Of a stretch of DNA of 64,000 bases, positions 42,420-53,989 are shown piece by piece. A program made the translations under genes and the position numbers. The notes under the pieces are model-generated. The model was not told where the DNA came from. It saw only the letters and a list, made by a program, of their open reading frames with translations, and did not search any database. The stretch comes from Ursus arctos. Taxonomy: Eukaryota; Chordata; Mammalia; Carnivora; Ursidae. The first letter of the stretch is position 1. The number at the start of each line of letters is the position of its first letter. The stretch is from assembly GCF_023065955.2 (NCBI RefSeq), contig NW_026622963.1, forward strand, positions 6,083,001 through 6,147,000. Direction: 5' to 3'.

Positions 42420-43850
42420 ACCTTTCCCTTTCCTGGCTATGAACCTGCCCTCCTCCACCCTCCCCACACCCATTCTGGCCTCACCCTGACTCTGTGCTCC
42501 TGCCCTTTCGTGGGACCTGTAACGAATGAAAATCCCCTGATTCCCAGCTCTCCTCCTGGCCCCCAGAGCAACATATCCAGGTTGCCAGAAGCTCCTTGTC
42601 ACCATCTTTTGTCTGTGGAAGTCACCCTGGCCCACGTCACTGGGGACAAGTGCCAGAAGCTTCTCTAGGGACTCAGCTAGCCTCTACAGTGACTTTGTGT
42701 GAATTGGAAAAAAGGTGCCCCCTCTCTGTAGACAACAGGGTGTGAGGCTTGGCCAGTGGACCCAGGGTGGGTTTCAGGTCCCACTTGCTCCACCCCTCAT
42801 CCTATCAGGGTGTCTTTGAGCAGTGCACGCACAGCATGACCTTCTCCAATGGCCCAGGCCGCCTTTGTCTTTCTGGAGGCTCTCCAAGAGAGTAGAATTT
42901 TCATGAGAACGAAGTGAGGCTCCCCCTTTCCTCCCTCTCTCCCCAGCATATGTTGTGAAAGGAAAAAGACCGAAATAAACTGGAGTGCTCTGTGCCGATC
43001 ACAGCAACTCTTTCCTGAGGGAGCGGTGGGATGTGGGGAGCTGGTGCCCTAGGGGCTGAGGAACTGTCTCTGGAGGTCAGAACCTGAGCAGCTACACTGC
43101 AAGGTACAGACCACAGCCGGCCGACCCACGTCGTGCCCTGCCCGCCGCACGCAGTCGTTTCTTAGGTCCCAGTGGGCCTGCGTCCTTTGGTGTCTGTGGG
43201 AGGAGAGAGGCCTTGTTCTGGAGAACAGGAACGGGAGGTAGGCCGGAGGAGGGGTACTCTGTCCGCCTGCCTGCCGGGGTGCCGGGGTGCCGGGGTGGTG
43301 GTGGCCACACCCCTGGGTGACTCCCCAGGCACCCTGTGACGGCACTCATCTCTGTGCCCATTCCCCCACAGTCCCTCCGTGACATTTGGCCTGGCAGATG
43401 TCAAGCACAGATTAAAAACCAGCTTGTCTCGCTGTTATTATCCCTAATGACTTGCTCACTCACTGAAGGCTTCCTACAGGGGAAACTGGCTCCATCTCAG
43501 ACCCCGGGCCTCATGGACCTGTGGAGAAATTCCTTTCTCTGTGCTTTTGTACTTTTCCCCAAACCTCAGCTACAAACCTGCTCCCCCCGGTACTCCCCAG
43601 GGTGCGTGTGTGTGCCCAGATCCGGTCACCCTCTTCCTCCCCTGGCATCCCACCACCACCCTGCCGAAAGACGGCATCCACGCCCCTGCCTCCTTCCCTC
43701 CTGGACTCCCCCCTGTCTCCACCACATGGGTTCCCCTGCCCCCTCCAGACCTGCACCTCCCCGGATACCCGCTCTGCCCACAAACCCCTTATCGGCCGCG
43801 TCCTCCTCCTCTCTCCCTCCCTCCTGGCTCCTGGCCACCAGCATGTCCAT
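42420..43850. other. No gene or clear repeat
   Basis: Unique, pyrimidine-rich toward the right. The 8-bp tandem (43273-43296) lies within. Frames of 100-173 codons are GC-driven and have no recognisable product. Confidence 0.4.
43273..43296. repeat. Short tandem repeat, 3 x 8 bp
   Basis: Three perfect head-to-tail copies of gccggggt, followed by ggtggtggtgg. GC-rich, and likely polymorphic in copy number. Confidence 0.85.
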
Positions 43851-43859
43851 GGGCTAAGC

Positions 43860-45060
43860 TTTTGCTGCCTTGAAAACATCCCTTTCTTGACCTGCTGGCC
43901 CCTTCCAGCTATTGCCCCATCCTGGCCTTTCCTTCACGGCCAAACCTCTTCACTGGGGTGTCTGCTCAAGTAGTTTCCACTTCCTCACCTCCCACCTCCC
44001 TCCGTCTGGCTCTGGCCCCCCAGGCTCCCCAGGGCTGGCCTCTCCCGGCCACCTCTGACCTTCTTGTTGCTAAATCTAGGGGACACTTGTAAGTCCACAT
44101 CCCACATGGCCTGTGGATGGGGCCCAGCCCTGCCGACCGCTTCCTCTTCCTGACACGCTTTCTTGCCTTGGCTGCTAGACAACGCGGTCTCCCGGCCTCC
44201 CCCTGCCACTGGAAGCTCCGTTGTGATCACACACACGGTGTCTTCTTCCTCCCACATGGGCTGCTGCTCAGAGTTCTGTTGTCCCTCACCGCCCGCTTCC
44301 TGTCCTCCAGCACCTTCACATGCCTTCTCTGAGCTGACGACGTCCACGTCTTCATCGTTAGCCTGCCCCCCGGGTCAGCATTCCACGGCCGTCCGGACAA
44401 GTTCCCAGGCACCTCAGATTCAGTGGGTCCAAATGGAGCACCTCATCCTTTCTTCCAAACCAGAGCTACTTCCTCTCCAGGCTAGGCCAGTCACAAACAC
44501 TAGAAATCAGAGCATCATCCCAAAGGCTGTTCTGCCTTTACACCCAGACCAACCAGTCATCTCCGACCCTTTCCCTGCCCAGTTGGCTCCCTGAGCCCTG
44601 CCTTCCTTGGGTGATGGCCCCGTGGTCTCACCTCATGGGTCTCTCACCCTCCGTGTTCTCTTCCCATAGCGTAGCTGGAGCTGATTTTTTAAAGCCTGCT
44701 TGAGTCTAACACTCTCCTGCCTGAAAGCTCTCGATTGCTCCCTGCCATCCTCAGGAATCAGTTCAGAGTCACTGACATGCCCTGTCCTGTGTCTGGCCAC
44801 ACAGAAACACTGTCCGCCCCTGGGGGCTCCTTGCTCTCTCATCACTTCCCACCTGTCCTTTCTCCCCTGGGGCAGCTGGGACACTCTCCCCCACCTCTCT
44901 GCCAGGCTCAGGGGGTGCCTGGTACACCTTCAGCTCCCAGCCCAGCTGTCACGCTCCTGGGGAGTCCTCCAGGAACACCCGCCAGCCCCGCGCTGCCCCA
45001 CACCAGGCCTGAGGGCCCAGCAGGCATTCCCTTCCCTTCCTGTCCCTCAGAGGGCCCAGG
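43860..45060 (+). repeat. Long decayed L2, sense
   Basis: Matches spread over about 1.2 kb in the order of L2: ctgagctgacgacgtccacg, aatcagagcatcatcccaaa, ggagctgattttttaaagcc, tgcttgagtctaacactctc, ctgcctgaaagctctcgatt, gctccctgccatcctcagga, gtcactgacatgccctgtcc. The pyrimidine bias produces long false frames. Edges are approximate. Confidence 0.5.
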
Positions 45061-45254
45061 GCCACAAGAAGCAATGCGCCAACCCCTGTCCCGCTGCAAA
45101 AACTGGCCTCACCCCCACAAAAACCAACTCTAACGTCAAGGGCTGAGCAGAGGCACATTTTCTAGCAGGATAAGGGGACCCTTGAGCAGGCCATGATCCC
45201 CGTCACTTCCCTCCTGTCTGCTTGTCACCCAGGGGGGCTTGCCATCCTGGGTCA

Positions 45255-45385
45255 TCATCACGATGAGAGTTCTCATCTGCACACTGGAGGTGAGAGCGAA
45301 GGCTCCTTCCGAGAGTGGTCACAAAGATTCACTGAGAGTTCGCGCTAGCAGAGCTCCTCCGCCCAGCGCCTGACACGCCCCCCCC
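45255..45385 (+). repeat. MIR 3' part, sense
   Basis: gagttctcatctgcacactg, gtggtcacaaagattcactg and gcccagcgcctgacacgc fit the MIR 3' half, with strong divergence. A ten-C run follows at 45380-45389. Confidence 0.45.
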
Positions 45386-45389
45386 CCCA

Positions 45390-47190
45390 GCATTCAACAG
45401 ACAGCAGCTCTCAGATTCACTGCTAATCATTACAGATACTCCCATTAGGAGGACAGACAAACTGAGGGTCTGAAAGCCTCCGGACAACCGGTCCATGAGA
45501 GAGAAGCACATTTTTCTTTCCCGCCAGGGTACGTCTTTGGGCCTTCTCATGCTCAGCGGGCCACATGCCCCTACAGTGATCCCAACTCCGGTTATCAAGA
45601 CCCAAACAACCCCCCCCCCCCAGGGGCCAAGGAACCTTCCTTCCCTGGCATTCCTCTCTCTGCCCCAGGCTGGGGTGAACCAGAGAGGACTGAACAGTCC
45701 CTTGTAAATATGTACAAAGGAGGCCCACCAGGGCCTCTGAGACCCGCCAGCTCCTCCATCAATACCCCTCCCCCTGCCCTCGAGAGATCAATACCGCTAA
45801 TGCAGCAATCTGGAGTGTGCTGGTGGACCTGCGGTTCATTTTCCTCCCGGTTTCTCTCCGCGTCTCCAGCCCTCCCCGCTGCCTCCTCCTCTCCTGCCCT
45901 GCCCTATTCCCCCACCTCTCTCCCCCCACCACCAAGCCAGGGCCTGTGTGACTGCTGGCCTCCCAGGAGCCCTGACCCTGGAGGGCGCAAGGGAGGAGGG
46001 CGGGCGGGGGCCTGTCACCCTTCAGCGGGCTGATGTGGAGGTCTTAATGAATATGAATCGCCTCCCCCGCCAGGGAGCCAGCCCCATCAGATTCCTTCAC
46101 ACCTCGCCGAGCCCAGAAAGGTTACTCAGAATTAAATGTAAATCACATATTTACTGGTACGAAGCAGACCACAGTGTCACTTTCTCACAGCAGAGACTTT
46201 AATCACACTGCAGCCCCCAGGGGCTCTGCTCTCCTGTGGCCGCACCTGGGAGATCAGCCCTCCGACCTGGGGGTGCAGGGGAGGGGGTGTCCCCGGGGCC
46301 CCGGGGGGAAAGGCCAGAGGGCACGGCGGGAGACCTGACGCTAGTGCACGAGGCCTTTTGGCACCCAGGTCACGGCTGCCTTTTAAGATTCCATCAGTTG
46401 CGGTCACGACGGGCTAGACACTGTCTTACATGCTGCGGCAGCTTAGTAAATACGGAATGATCGCAGAAACGTCGCTGTGAAAAGGCAGCTGGCAGTGACC
46501 GCCCTGCCCGGCCTCTGGAGTGCTCCAGGAGGCAGGAGGAAAAGGAAGAAAGGCACATGGCTTTCAGCGAGGCTGCTCTATGTCGGGGCCGAGACCCCCC
46601 TCAGTGCCCCTCTTTGCCACTTGCTCGGCCACAGGACTGAGGGCGATTCGCTCCAACGGCGGGTTCTTTGCCTCTGAAGTGGAGACACGAAGCGGGTCGC
46701 ACAGCTCCACTGACACACTGCGGAGGAAAGCACTGGCCAACTGTAAGAGCTCTGCCAGTACACAGAGTCATGACCACAAGCTCTGGGCCAGCGCCACTGG
46801 CAAGGAATAAAGAGACCAGGTCTCACTCAGTCCCTGATTCTATCCCCCTCCAACAGCTACGTGTCCCCTAGTGTAGTCTTCGACTCCTCTGAGCTCCAGG
46901 TTCGCACCGGCAAAATGGAAATATGGGGACTTCGCTGATGGACAGAGGCTCCAACGAATGTGGTAAGACAGACCTCTGTGCAAATCGTACAGTCTCGAGC
47001 ACAGCTAGGGAGCTCCGCGTGGGCCTCTCCCCTCAGCCACGGCAGGATGCCAGGGAAATCTGCTTTCCCCAGGATGTCACAGTCCCCTCCCTTCCCAAGC
47101 CCACTCTCCTGGGGGCCAGTCTCCAGGCTCACAGCTGTGCATTTGGAGAGCTCTTTACAGTTTGCAAAGCAGTGTGCGAGGCTGGAGCTT
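45390..47190. other. No gene; unique sequence with one AT-rich block
   Basis: A repeat-free AT-rich part at about 46035-46210 (tcttaatgaatatgaatcgc, cagaattaaatgtaaatcac) stands out and may be regulatory. A possible diverged MIR lies near 46880-46930. No exon seen. Confidence 0.35.
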
Positions 47191-47199
47191 GCAGTGTGG

Positions 47200-47214
47200 G
47201 CGCTCCTTGGTGGC
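47200..47214 (-). promoter_or_regulatory. CTCF-like site
   Basis: gcgctccttggtggc differs at two positions from the reverse of the CTCF core as I know it. Both differences are C to T. The neighbouring gctagc adds some context. A sequence match of this kind has a modest chance of being bound. Confidence 0.3.
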
Positions 47215-47401
47215 GCTAGCCCTTCCCAGGGAGGCTTGCCGCAAGAGTTGACTCTTCTGCTGAAGTTTGTGCCAGACTGCCCTCCCCAGAGCAAAACGGC
47301 CAGATTGGGCTTTCTCGACTGGAGAATTTCCTCACTGGATAATGACTTCCCGGAAAACTGAGAAACTAAGCCTACATTGTCTGCACAGGAAGCCAGTCCA
47401 C

Positions 47402-47403
<2 letters not shown>

Positions 47404-47441
<38 letters not shown>
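47404..47441. repeat. (GT)n microsatellite
   Basis: About 19 GT units. It inflates a 224-codon minus-strand frame (46857-47531) with a histidine-threonine run, which I do not accept as a gene. Confidence 0.97.
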
Positions 47442-47442
<1 letters not shown>

Positions 47443-47694
47443 AATCCAAGAAACAGATGCCATTTCTTCGTATCAGGAAGACCTCTTTTCACCAACTTTA
47501 AGGAACAAAGCTCTCTTGGGCTTAAAGTCAAGGAACCTACTTTTTATAGCCAGCCCCGATCTTGGAAAAACTCTGCCTTTGTCTGTGGACTCAAGTTAGG
47601 GAAATACCCACTGGATTTAGAATTTATCTGTTAACCCTTAGCTAGACGTAAGAAACGAAGTCATCATTTTAGGGGAAAGAAAATCTGTTCCAAT

Positions 47695-48290
47695 GAGCTA
47701 TTTCATTTACCTATTGTGTAACAAATCGCCCCAAAACTTAGTGGGGTAAAATAAAGCCTGATTTATTAAGCTCATAGCTTCTGGAAGTTGGGAATTCGGA
47801 AAGGGCACAGTACGGATGGCTTGTGTCTGTTCAGTCACAGCTGGGGCCTCAGCAGGGAAGGTTTGAATGCCTCGGGGTAACTGGAACTGCTGGGGGATGG
47901 AATCAGCTGGAGGATTCTTCACTCACCTGTCTGGTACCTGGGCTGGTTATTCAAAGTCTGGGCTCAGCTGATCATTAGAGCACCCCCACGTGGCTTTTCC
48001 ACATGGACTTGGAGCAGGGAAGCATCTTAAGAGCAGGTGTTCCAAGAGACCAAGCAAAAGCTTCAAGGACCTTTTATGACCTAACCTCGACAGTCACGTA
48101 ATGCTACTTCCGCCACATTGTATTGGTTATAAGGGCGTTATTAAGGCCAGCCCCAACTCCAGAAACATGAATTAGATTCCATCTCTCAATGGGGGAGGGG
48201 GCAAGGTCAAGGTCACATTGCCAAAGAGCATGTAGGACAGGAGTTACTACTGACGCCACTTTGGAAAATACATTCCGCTACAAGATCCAT
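47695..48290 (+). mobile_element. Family A repeat, copy 4 (most complete)
   Basis: 5' end: tttacctattgtgtaacaaa, atcgccccaaaacttagtgg. Middle: gcccccacgtggc-like text at 47985, ggtgttccaagagaccaagc. 3' end: ccttttatgacctaacctcg, acgtaatgctacttccgcca, cacattgtattggttataag, ggtcacattgccaaagagca, ccactttggaaaatacattc. It is the best template here for recognising the other three copies. LTR-like overall, but no name assigned. Confidence 0.7.
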
Positions 48291-48479
48291 TGTTACTTTA
48301 AATGAAGCCACTGAAAAATCAATCAACCAATCAAGCAATGGTCAAATAGGTACTGACTATCTCCCATGTGCATTGGAACAAGCGTCCAACCTCACTGAGC
48401 CAGCTGACGTGGCAGGCAGGGAACTTGGACTCCAACGCCCAGCGTCTCAGATTTCACGTTTGTAAAATGCGATTCAATT

Positions 48480-49140
48480 CGGGATCTTTTGATGGCAAGA
48501 AACAGAGCCTCAATCCAGGCAGTCTCAAGTAGAGAAACACTTTATTGGCAGGTCACTCCGGGGTCCTGGGGAAATTGAAGGAGCGAAATTGAAATTCATT
48601 TCCAGGAATCGTGAGACCCAACTGGGAAGCTGTCAGTAACAGAAAGTGCTCTCACTTTATTTCCTGGGACCGCATGAGGGAATTCACTTCTGGGGAGCCT
48701 GCGACCTTCCGTCTCTGCTGTCCAGCTTCCTCTGCTCGTTCGGAGTTTCCTCAGTCCTTCCTCGCTGCTCGTGGCTTCTTCATGACCCATAATGGTCACC
48801 AGGACTCAATTCTTCCTCTTGACCTTTGAGCAGTAAGCCTACTGCATTCAAAGTCCCAACCCCCAGGCCTGATTGATCCAGCCCATCATTTCCAGCCATT
48901 TCTCATGGATCATAGGTTGTTGGCCAGTGTAGAAATAAGATACCTCTGCATCAAATGCTTACCTCCTCATCCAATTAGGCAAAGGATGCAGAAAATTCCA
49001 TGAGAGGAAACGTGGAACCATGGCCGTGGCTTTTCAGCAGGACCCCCGGGGTGAGGCACTGTCCCTCAGCCAGGATTTGTGTGAAGTGGGCTCTCCTCAA
49101 CTTCTCTAGCACCTCTAGGGGGAGGATGGAATTGCTAAAA
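48480..49140 (-). mobile_element. Family B LTR-like repeat, antisense
   Basis: tcttttgatggcaagaaaca, gagcctcaatccaggcagtc, aacactttattggcaggtca and later tccgtctctgctgtccagct resemble the reverse of the element seen at 9120-9637. The right half is too diverged to follow firmly. Confidence 0.4.
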
Positions 49141-49204
49141 TGAGGGGGGAGTACTCATTCATCTGCAAACTGCTGCACGAATGAGACCAGCGTCATGTTT
49201 GATC

Positions 49205-49320
49205 CATTCGTTCATTCAAGAAATATTTATCGAGCATCTACTATGTACCAAACGCTGTGCTTGGAACTCGGGAGAGAGCCACAAACGAGTTAGGCCTGGT
49301 TCTTGCTCTCCTCCCTCATT
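49205..49320 (-). repeat. L2 3' end, antisense
   Basis: ccattcgttcattcaagaaa, tatttatcgagcatctacta, tgtaccaaacgctgtgcttg and gagccacaaacgagttaggc are the reversed L2 terminus in good condition. Confidence 0.8.
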
Positions 49321-49444
49321 TCTGTGAATATATATCAAGATTTAAGATACGGAGTCCGCAAGAGCCCAAGGGGCTTTACATCTGGCCGGTGACGCAAGGC
49401 AGAAATACAGCAAAGTTTAATAAAATAACCTATAAGCAAATCAA

Positions 49445-50125
49445 AGTACACTAAAATAACACTTTCTACTGATCAGATTGGCAAAAATTAAAAAGCTCTC
49501 TGAGAGAGGTGGTCTGGGAAAATGAGCACATGTCTACATTGTCAGTGGGAATGAGAGTTGGTACAAGCTTCAAGGGGAGCCATCTGAAAATATACTTTAA
49601 AATTATAAATGCATGCTTCCTGGGGAGCTGTACTTCCATGTGTAGTGGGTTTGTCATTGTCATACTCCCTTGAGTCCAAATTATTGGAAACAATGAAATG
49701 TCCATCAATGGGACAAGGGTCACATAGATTATGGCACATCCATTCAATGACCTCCCAGACAGTCGTGAACTATAATGAAGAGGCTTTTTGTGTGTTGCTA
49801 CATGGAAATGGTTAGAATACACTCTTGAGTTCAAGTAAGGGACAGAACTGTAAACTACCAATTGTTTTAGGAAATGGTGGGAGGTGGGAAGACACACACA
49901 CACACATACACACACATACTTGTATTTCCTTCTATAAGTGTAAAATATCTCTAGAGTAATTCACAAGCAATGAAACACAGTCTTTTTCTGCTAGAAAGAA
50001 AGTGGTAGGAAGGAGGTTGCTTACTACCTACTTTCTTATGCCTTTTTTATATTTTAATTTTGGAACTACTTGAATGTTTTATTTATTCAAACAATTAATT
50101 TAAAAAATTAATAAAAATCAAAGTT
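49445..50125 (+). mobile_element. Ancient L1 (L1M-type) 3' end, sense
   Basis: Collinear with old L1 ORF2 3' end and 3' UTR: ctgatcagattggcaaaaat, taaaaagctctctgagagag, tgtcagtgggaatgagagtt, ggtacaagcttcaaggggag, aatgtccatcaatgggacaa, gattatggcacatccattca, then a UTR with a (CA)n run at 49891-49918 and an A/T-rich end (tttaaaaaattaataaaaat). All frames are broken. Confidence 0.85.
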
Positions 50126-50674
50126 AATACCCTACCAGATCTTAAAAGCTGCACGTGATTAAAGCAAGTTGACTTTCTGAGATCAAGGGAGGGCTCTGTA
50201 GCACATCTAGGCTGTGGTTCAAACTGCCCACCACTGGATCTGTCTGACCCAGGAGGACCTCTGCTACAGGTCTCCGTAGCAGACAAGGATGCTGGGTGGG
50301 TGAAGTCTTTGGCAAGCACACACTGAAAAGTTGTAGGATATGCCCTCAAGATTCCAGAGTAAGTCCATTAATCTTCATGGCAAGGAATTCTTGCTTGGGT
50401 ACTAGTTGGAATCGGCATGGGAGTGACTATGGGACCAGACCTGCCCATCATGCACTGGTGCGGTACCAGATATGCCAAGTCATAAGGTGGGGTAGTTTAC
50501 TTATGATGGAAATGATACGTTCAGGATCAAGCCCAATCATGTCCAGAAGGCATGAGTAAATGACATAAATAGGTGACCCAGACTGTGGCATTGATTCATC
50601 TTGATGCATATGGGTGACTTCATGGGGTAGGGATCCTCTATGATCACCTGATGGAGAAAGAGAAAACTCGGGTC

Positions 50675-50960
50675 TGGTTCATAGATGGGTCAATGAGACA
50701 TGTCATCATTAGCTGAAAACAGACTATGCTGCGTTACAGTCCCAACATGGATGGTTGGAGGGGACAGCAGTGAAAGGACATGCTCCTGGCAGATGGAGAT
50801 GCAAATATGACCCGGAGAAAGCATATACAAAGATGCAGTGGTAAATAGCTTGGCTGGTTGGTCAGGGGCTTGGAAGGAAGAAAATTGGAAGATCTTGGAT
50901 AAGACTGAAGGAAAGGTAAGGAATGGACTTAAGGAGAACAGGCACAGAATGGGCAGATCT
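50675..50960 (+). pseudogene. Decayed retroviral RNase H segment
   Basis: The plus strand reads WFIDGS at 50675-50692, which contains the D-G-S of the RNase H active-site motif. A stop follows within ten codons. After a frame change, a second recognisable piece starts at about 50842 (LAGWSGAWKEENWKI), which fits the C-terminal part of the same domain in ERV-L-like elements. It is non-functional. Confidence 0.6.
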
Positions 50961-51059
50961 TGGAGTCTCACATTAATGCCACTGCCAGGGAGGCATGTAA
51001 CAATCAGGAGGGCAGGACAACTCATCCTGTGGGTGTCCACTAGCGTCTCTCCCCATCTC

Positions 51060-51640
51060 ATCAGCCATGGAGGTCAGGATGGGAGCCATGAATAGCCCCG
51101 GCAGCAGGGAGTCCTTCTCCCCAAGGTCATCTCCTTGCTGCCCCATCTGTCAATAGCAAATATTGTCTCTGAGCCCTGCACAGAAAACCAGCCCTTCAAA
51201 GACTATCCTACCGCTTCTTGGTAGGTTGATCATGCTAGAGCCTTCCTACCCCTGAGAGAAGAATGATTTGTCCTTACCGGGTGGGGACTTCTTCCTACCT
51301 TCAGCGTAAGGGCACCACCACGTGAAGGCCTATAGAAGCCTTGTCTACCTACACAGTTTCCCACATGTCAGTGGCTCCCTTCAAGGGACCCATCGTTACA
51401 GCTGTGGCGAAAGAAGTATGACAATGAGCGTGTGGCCATGGGCTCCCAGTCTATCGTACACCCATCACGCCTGTCCCATGGTGGAATGACCTGTGAAGGG
51501 TGGAGCTAAGGCGCCAACTTGGGGGCAACCCCCTATGGGGTTGGAGTGTTGTCCTTTAGGGTGTGGTTGAAGGGCCTAGCCAAAAAGACAATAAATGGTG
51601 TTGTGTTCTCACTGCCGGAATATGTGGGTCCTGCAGTCAA
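51060..51640 (+). pseudogene. Decayed retroviral integrase segment
   Basis: H-G-G-x-D-G at 51066-51083 lies where the integrase HHCC zinc finger is expected. At 51219-51230 the frame reads W-stop-V-D; the aspartate (51228-51230) is at the position of the first catalytic D, but a stop codon (51222-51224) immediately precedes V-D. Later text near 51395-51640 is collinear with the rest of the core but full of stops. It cannot encode an enzyme. Confidence 0.55.
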
Positions 51641-52276
51641 GGGCGGAATGCTCATCTACCATTACTCTCATTCCCAGTGTTCCTCAGGCAGAATTTATGC
51701 ACCCTGTCCCCACAAAACTTAGGATCTGTGAGGCAAGGCATCCTGCTCCCCAGGCAGCTGACACTTCCTTTGTAGGGCTAATGCTCCTTGTAGGTGACAC
51801 GGTAAGGATCCCACTGGACTTCAGGCTGTGACCCTACCTGTCCCTTTAGGTTGGTGACGTCAGACTAGCATGCAAGGAAAGGAGTCACCATGCTGGCAGG
51901 GGCAACTTACCCCAGTGCCAGCAAGGAGCAAGGGCTGTTGCTGCCAGTGAAGACAGGGGTCCAGGGGTCTTGGTGCTCCTGGTCTGGTGCAGAAGATCTG
52001 TAAATGAGCAACGGCAGAATAGCAGCTCAATAAAGACATGGCAAACTAAGGCATCAATCCCTTAGGGGATGGTAGTCTGCATCACCCTGCCTGGTAAACA
52101 ACCCAGATCGACCATATTGCTGGTTGAGGATGAGGGACATGGAGATTGAGCAGCAGAAGGGGGTCCAAGATGACAGAGGTCCACTGGGGCCTCAGGACAA
52201 GCTCTAGCTGGCTTCGCTCAGGGTTCTTTCACTAACCCTGTTGCCTTCAGTCTTCCCAGAGATTGGAAGGAGGCTC

Positions 52277-53012
52277 TGTGACGAATTGTGCCCTCCTCCT
52301 GGAACACAACTGAGAACATTCTTTTTTCAGAAAAAGCCTAGACCCCAGATGTGGTATGGGGGCAGGACGGAGTGGGAGGACAGAGCAGATCTGGCAGTAC
52401 GAGGTTGAGGGGGGGTTGTAAGACACTTCTTATGCACCCCCTCCATTCTTCTTGACCTTGCCCATATCCAGAGTTTTAGACACCTGTTCCTGCCACCTTC
52501 CACTGCAGTGGCCAACTCTGTAGGACTCTGAAAGTGAATGTGGGCACGAGCCCAAAGCATTCTATCTCATGTCTGTGTCCCACACGTATCACTCTTGCTC
52601 TGGGGCTCTTCTGATATCGGGGTCTGAAATATAAGACCCCTGTGGCACCCATCCCTGTGCCAGGAGGAAGCATGGGGGAATAAATACGCCATGGGGCATC
52701 ATTTAGGGCAACGGCTGCAAGAGCTTCTGGGAGTATTCTTCCTCCTTCCTCTCCGTAGATGGACAAGCCTATGACATGGTCACCATATAGCCTTTTGAGA
52801 GATGTGTTGATGAGATCAACCAGTCAGTCATGTGGGACACCGGTGGGTGACCAACATTCCCTCATATTCTGGCATTCTCTCATTTTTCTCTCTCTCCAGC
52901 TTTGCTTACTGGTTCCCTTACTCTCGTGTCTCTGGAACTGTGCTCCTTAAAAAAGCAGTAGCAAGCAAGCCTTTGCCTCTGGCTTTGCTTTCTAGGGAAC
53001 TTGGGCTAAGGC
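52277..53012 (+). mobile_element. 3' LTR-like end of the ERV-L remnant
   Basis: The right end (tttgcctctggctttgcttt, ctagggaacttgggctaagg, ending in ca) is typical of the 3' end of old ERV-L-class LTRs. A tg at 52277 after a purine-rich run is a possible left end. The right edge is more reliable than the left. No polyadenylation signal is certain (ttaaaaaag near 52947 may be a decayed one). Confidence 0.4.
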
Positions 53013-53019
53013 AAAATGT

Positions 53020-53985
53020 CAGGCCCTTTAAGTGTTTGCCCTAAAGCTAAGTGGTCAATACCATGATGACTTCTCGTTTCTGTATTAGAAAAGTTCAGCC
53101 ATTGCACGGGAACCATATAACAGGGAATTTGCCGAGACTGAACTTGAATCTGACCCTGATTCCAAGCCTGGGCTCAGGCAGGACTGGGAATGGTGTGTGT
53201 TGAGCAGGATGGGCTGTCTGGGGAGGAGTCTGTTGGGCTGAGGGGGACCAACAGTTGGCCAGGGCAATGAGGCAGGGCAAGGAAAGTTTTGGGATGGCCA
53301 GCACAGGTCTCCAGGTCAAGAGGGGCAAGATCAAGGCCCGGAGATGGACCCTGGGGGAACACACTGAGGGTACCCCTGAATAAGAGCATGGTGACATTTG
53401 GGGGGAAAAGGTGGTCTGAGTCTTAAGGCTAAGAGGATATCTCAAGAGCTGTCTCCTTTATTCCTTGTCCCTTGGGGTCACAGAAGATCCATCGAGTGAG
53501 GGCAGAAGAGACCCGGGAGACATCCCCCGCCCCAGGGTTTCCCCTATCATGCTCCTGGGAATGCCTGTGCTCCAAAAACATTGACAAATATGCCATGAGA
53601 TGGTAACTCCTCAGAAAGCCACAAGGTGCTGTGTTCTGACGGGAAACACACATAACACACATGTTGACCAATAAACAAAGAGACAAAAGCCAACAGCTTG
53701 ATTAACTTGCATGCAGCATTGCCCCAACTTAGTAGACCATGTCAACTTTCAAAAACATTTTTTTTCTGAATAACAAATATTTACATCTTGTGGCTTGCTC
53801 TGTTTTACAGAGTGGCTTATAGACCAGTGCCTGGAAAAAATGCTGAGATAACTCAATCCCCTTATTTGATTGTGGAGGGAAACTGCTCACCAGAGGGGAG
53901 TCAGCTTGTCCAGATGTGCGGCAGGACCTAGCAGATACCCTGATTCCCTGGCCAAGGCTCTTGCTTTGACCTGGAAGAAATTTCC
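53020..53985. other. No gene or recognised repeat
   Basis: Unique sequence. Minus-strand frames of 60-116 codons at 53085-53686 show no domain. Nothing else to report. Confidence 0.4.
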
Positions 53986-53989
53986 ACTG

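Larger units (their letters stand above)
50130..52276 (+). mobile_element. ERV-L-type endogenous retrovirus remnant, internal region
   Basis: Decayed 3' half of a retroviral pol region. Parts recognisable in order are RNase H (50675 on), integrase zinc finger (near 51066) and integrase core (near 51219), then text consistent with a dUTPase-like domain downstream of integrase (about 51640-51950), an arrangement known from class III ERV-L. Stops and frameshifts break it throughout and no envelope region is seen. It has no 5' LTR: an old L1 directly adjoins on the left. It is followed by an LTR-like end. Confidence 0.6.

Noticed and set aside
43336..44594. Overlapping 143-173-codon plus-strand frames
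   Set aside because: Pyrimidine-rich decayed L2 and its flank yield long Pro/Ser/Leu frames; no start or splice context.
46857..47531. 224-codon minus-strand open frame
   Set aside because: It runs through a (GT)n array that yields a histidine-threonine run; the rest has no domain or conserved motif that I recognise, so it looks like a chance frame.
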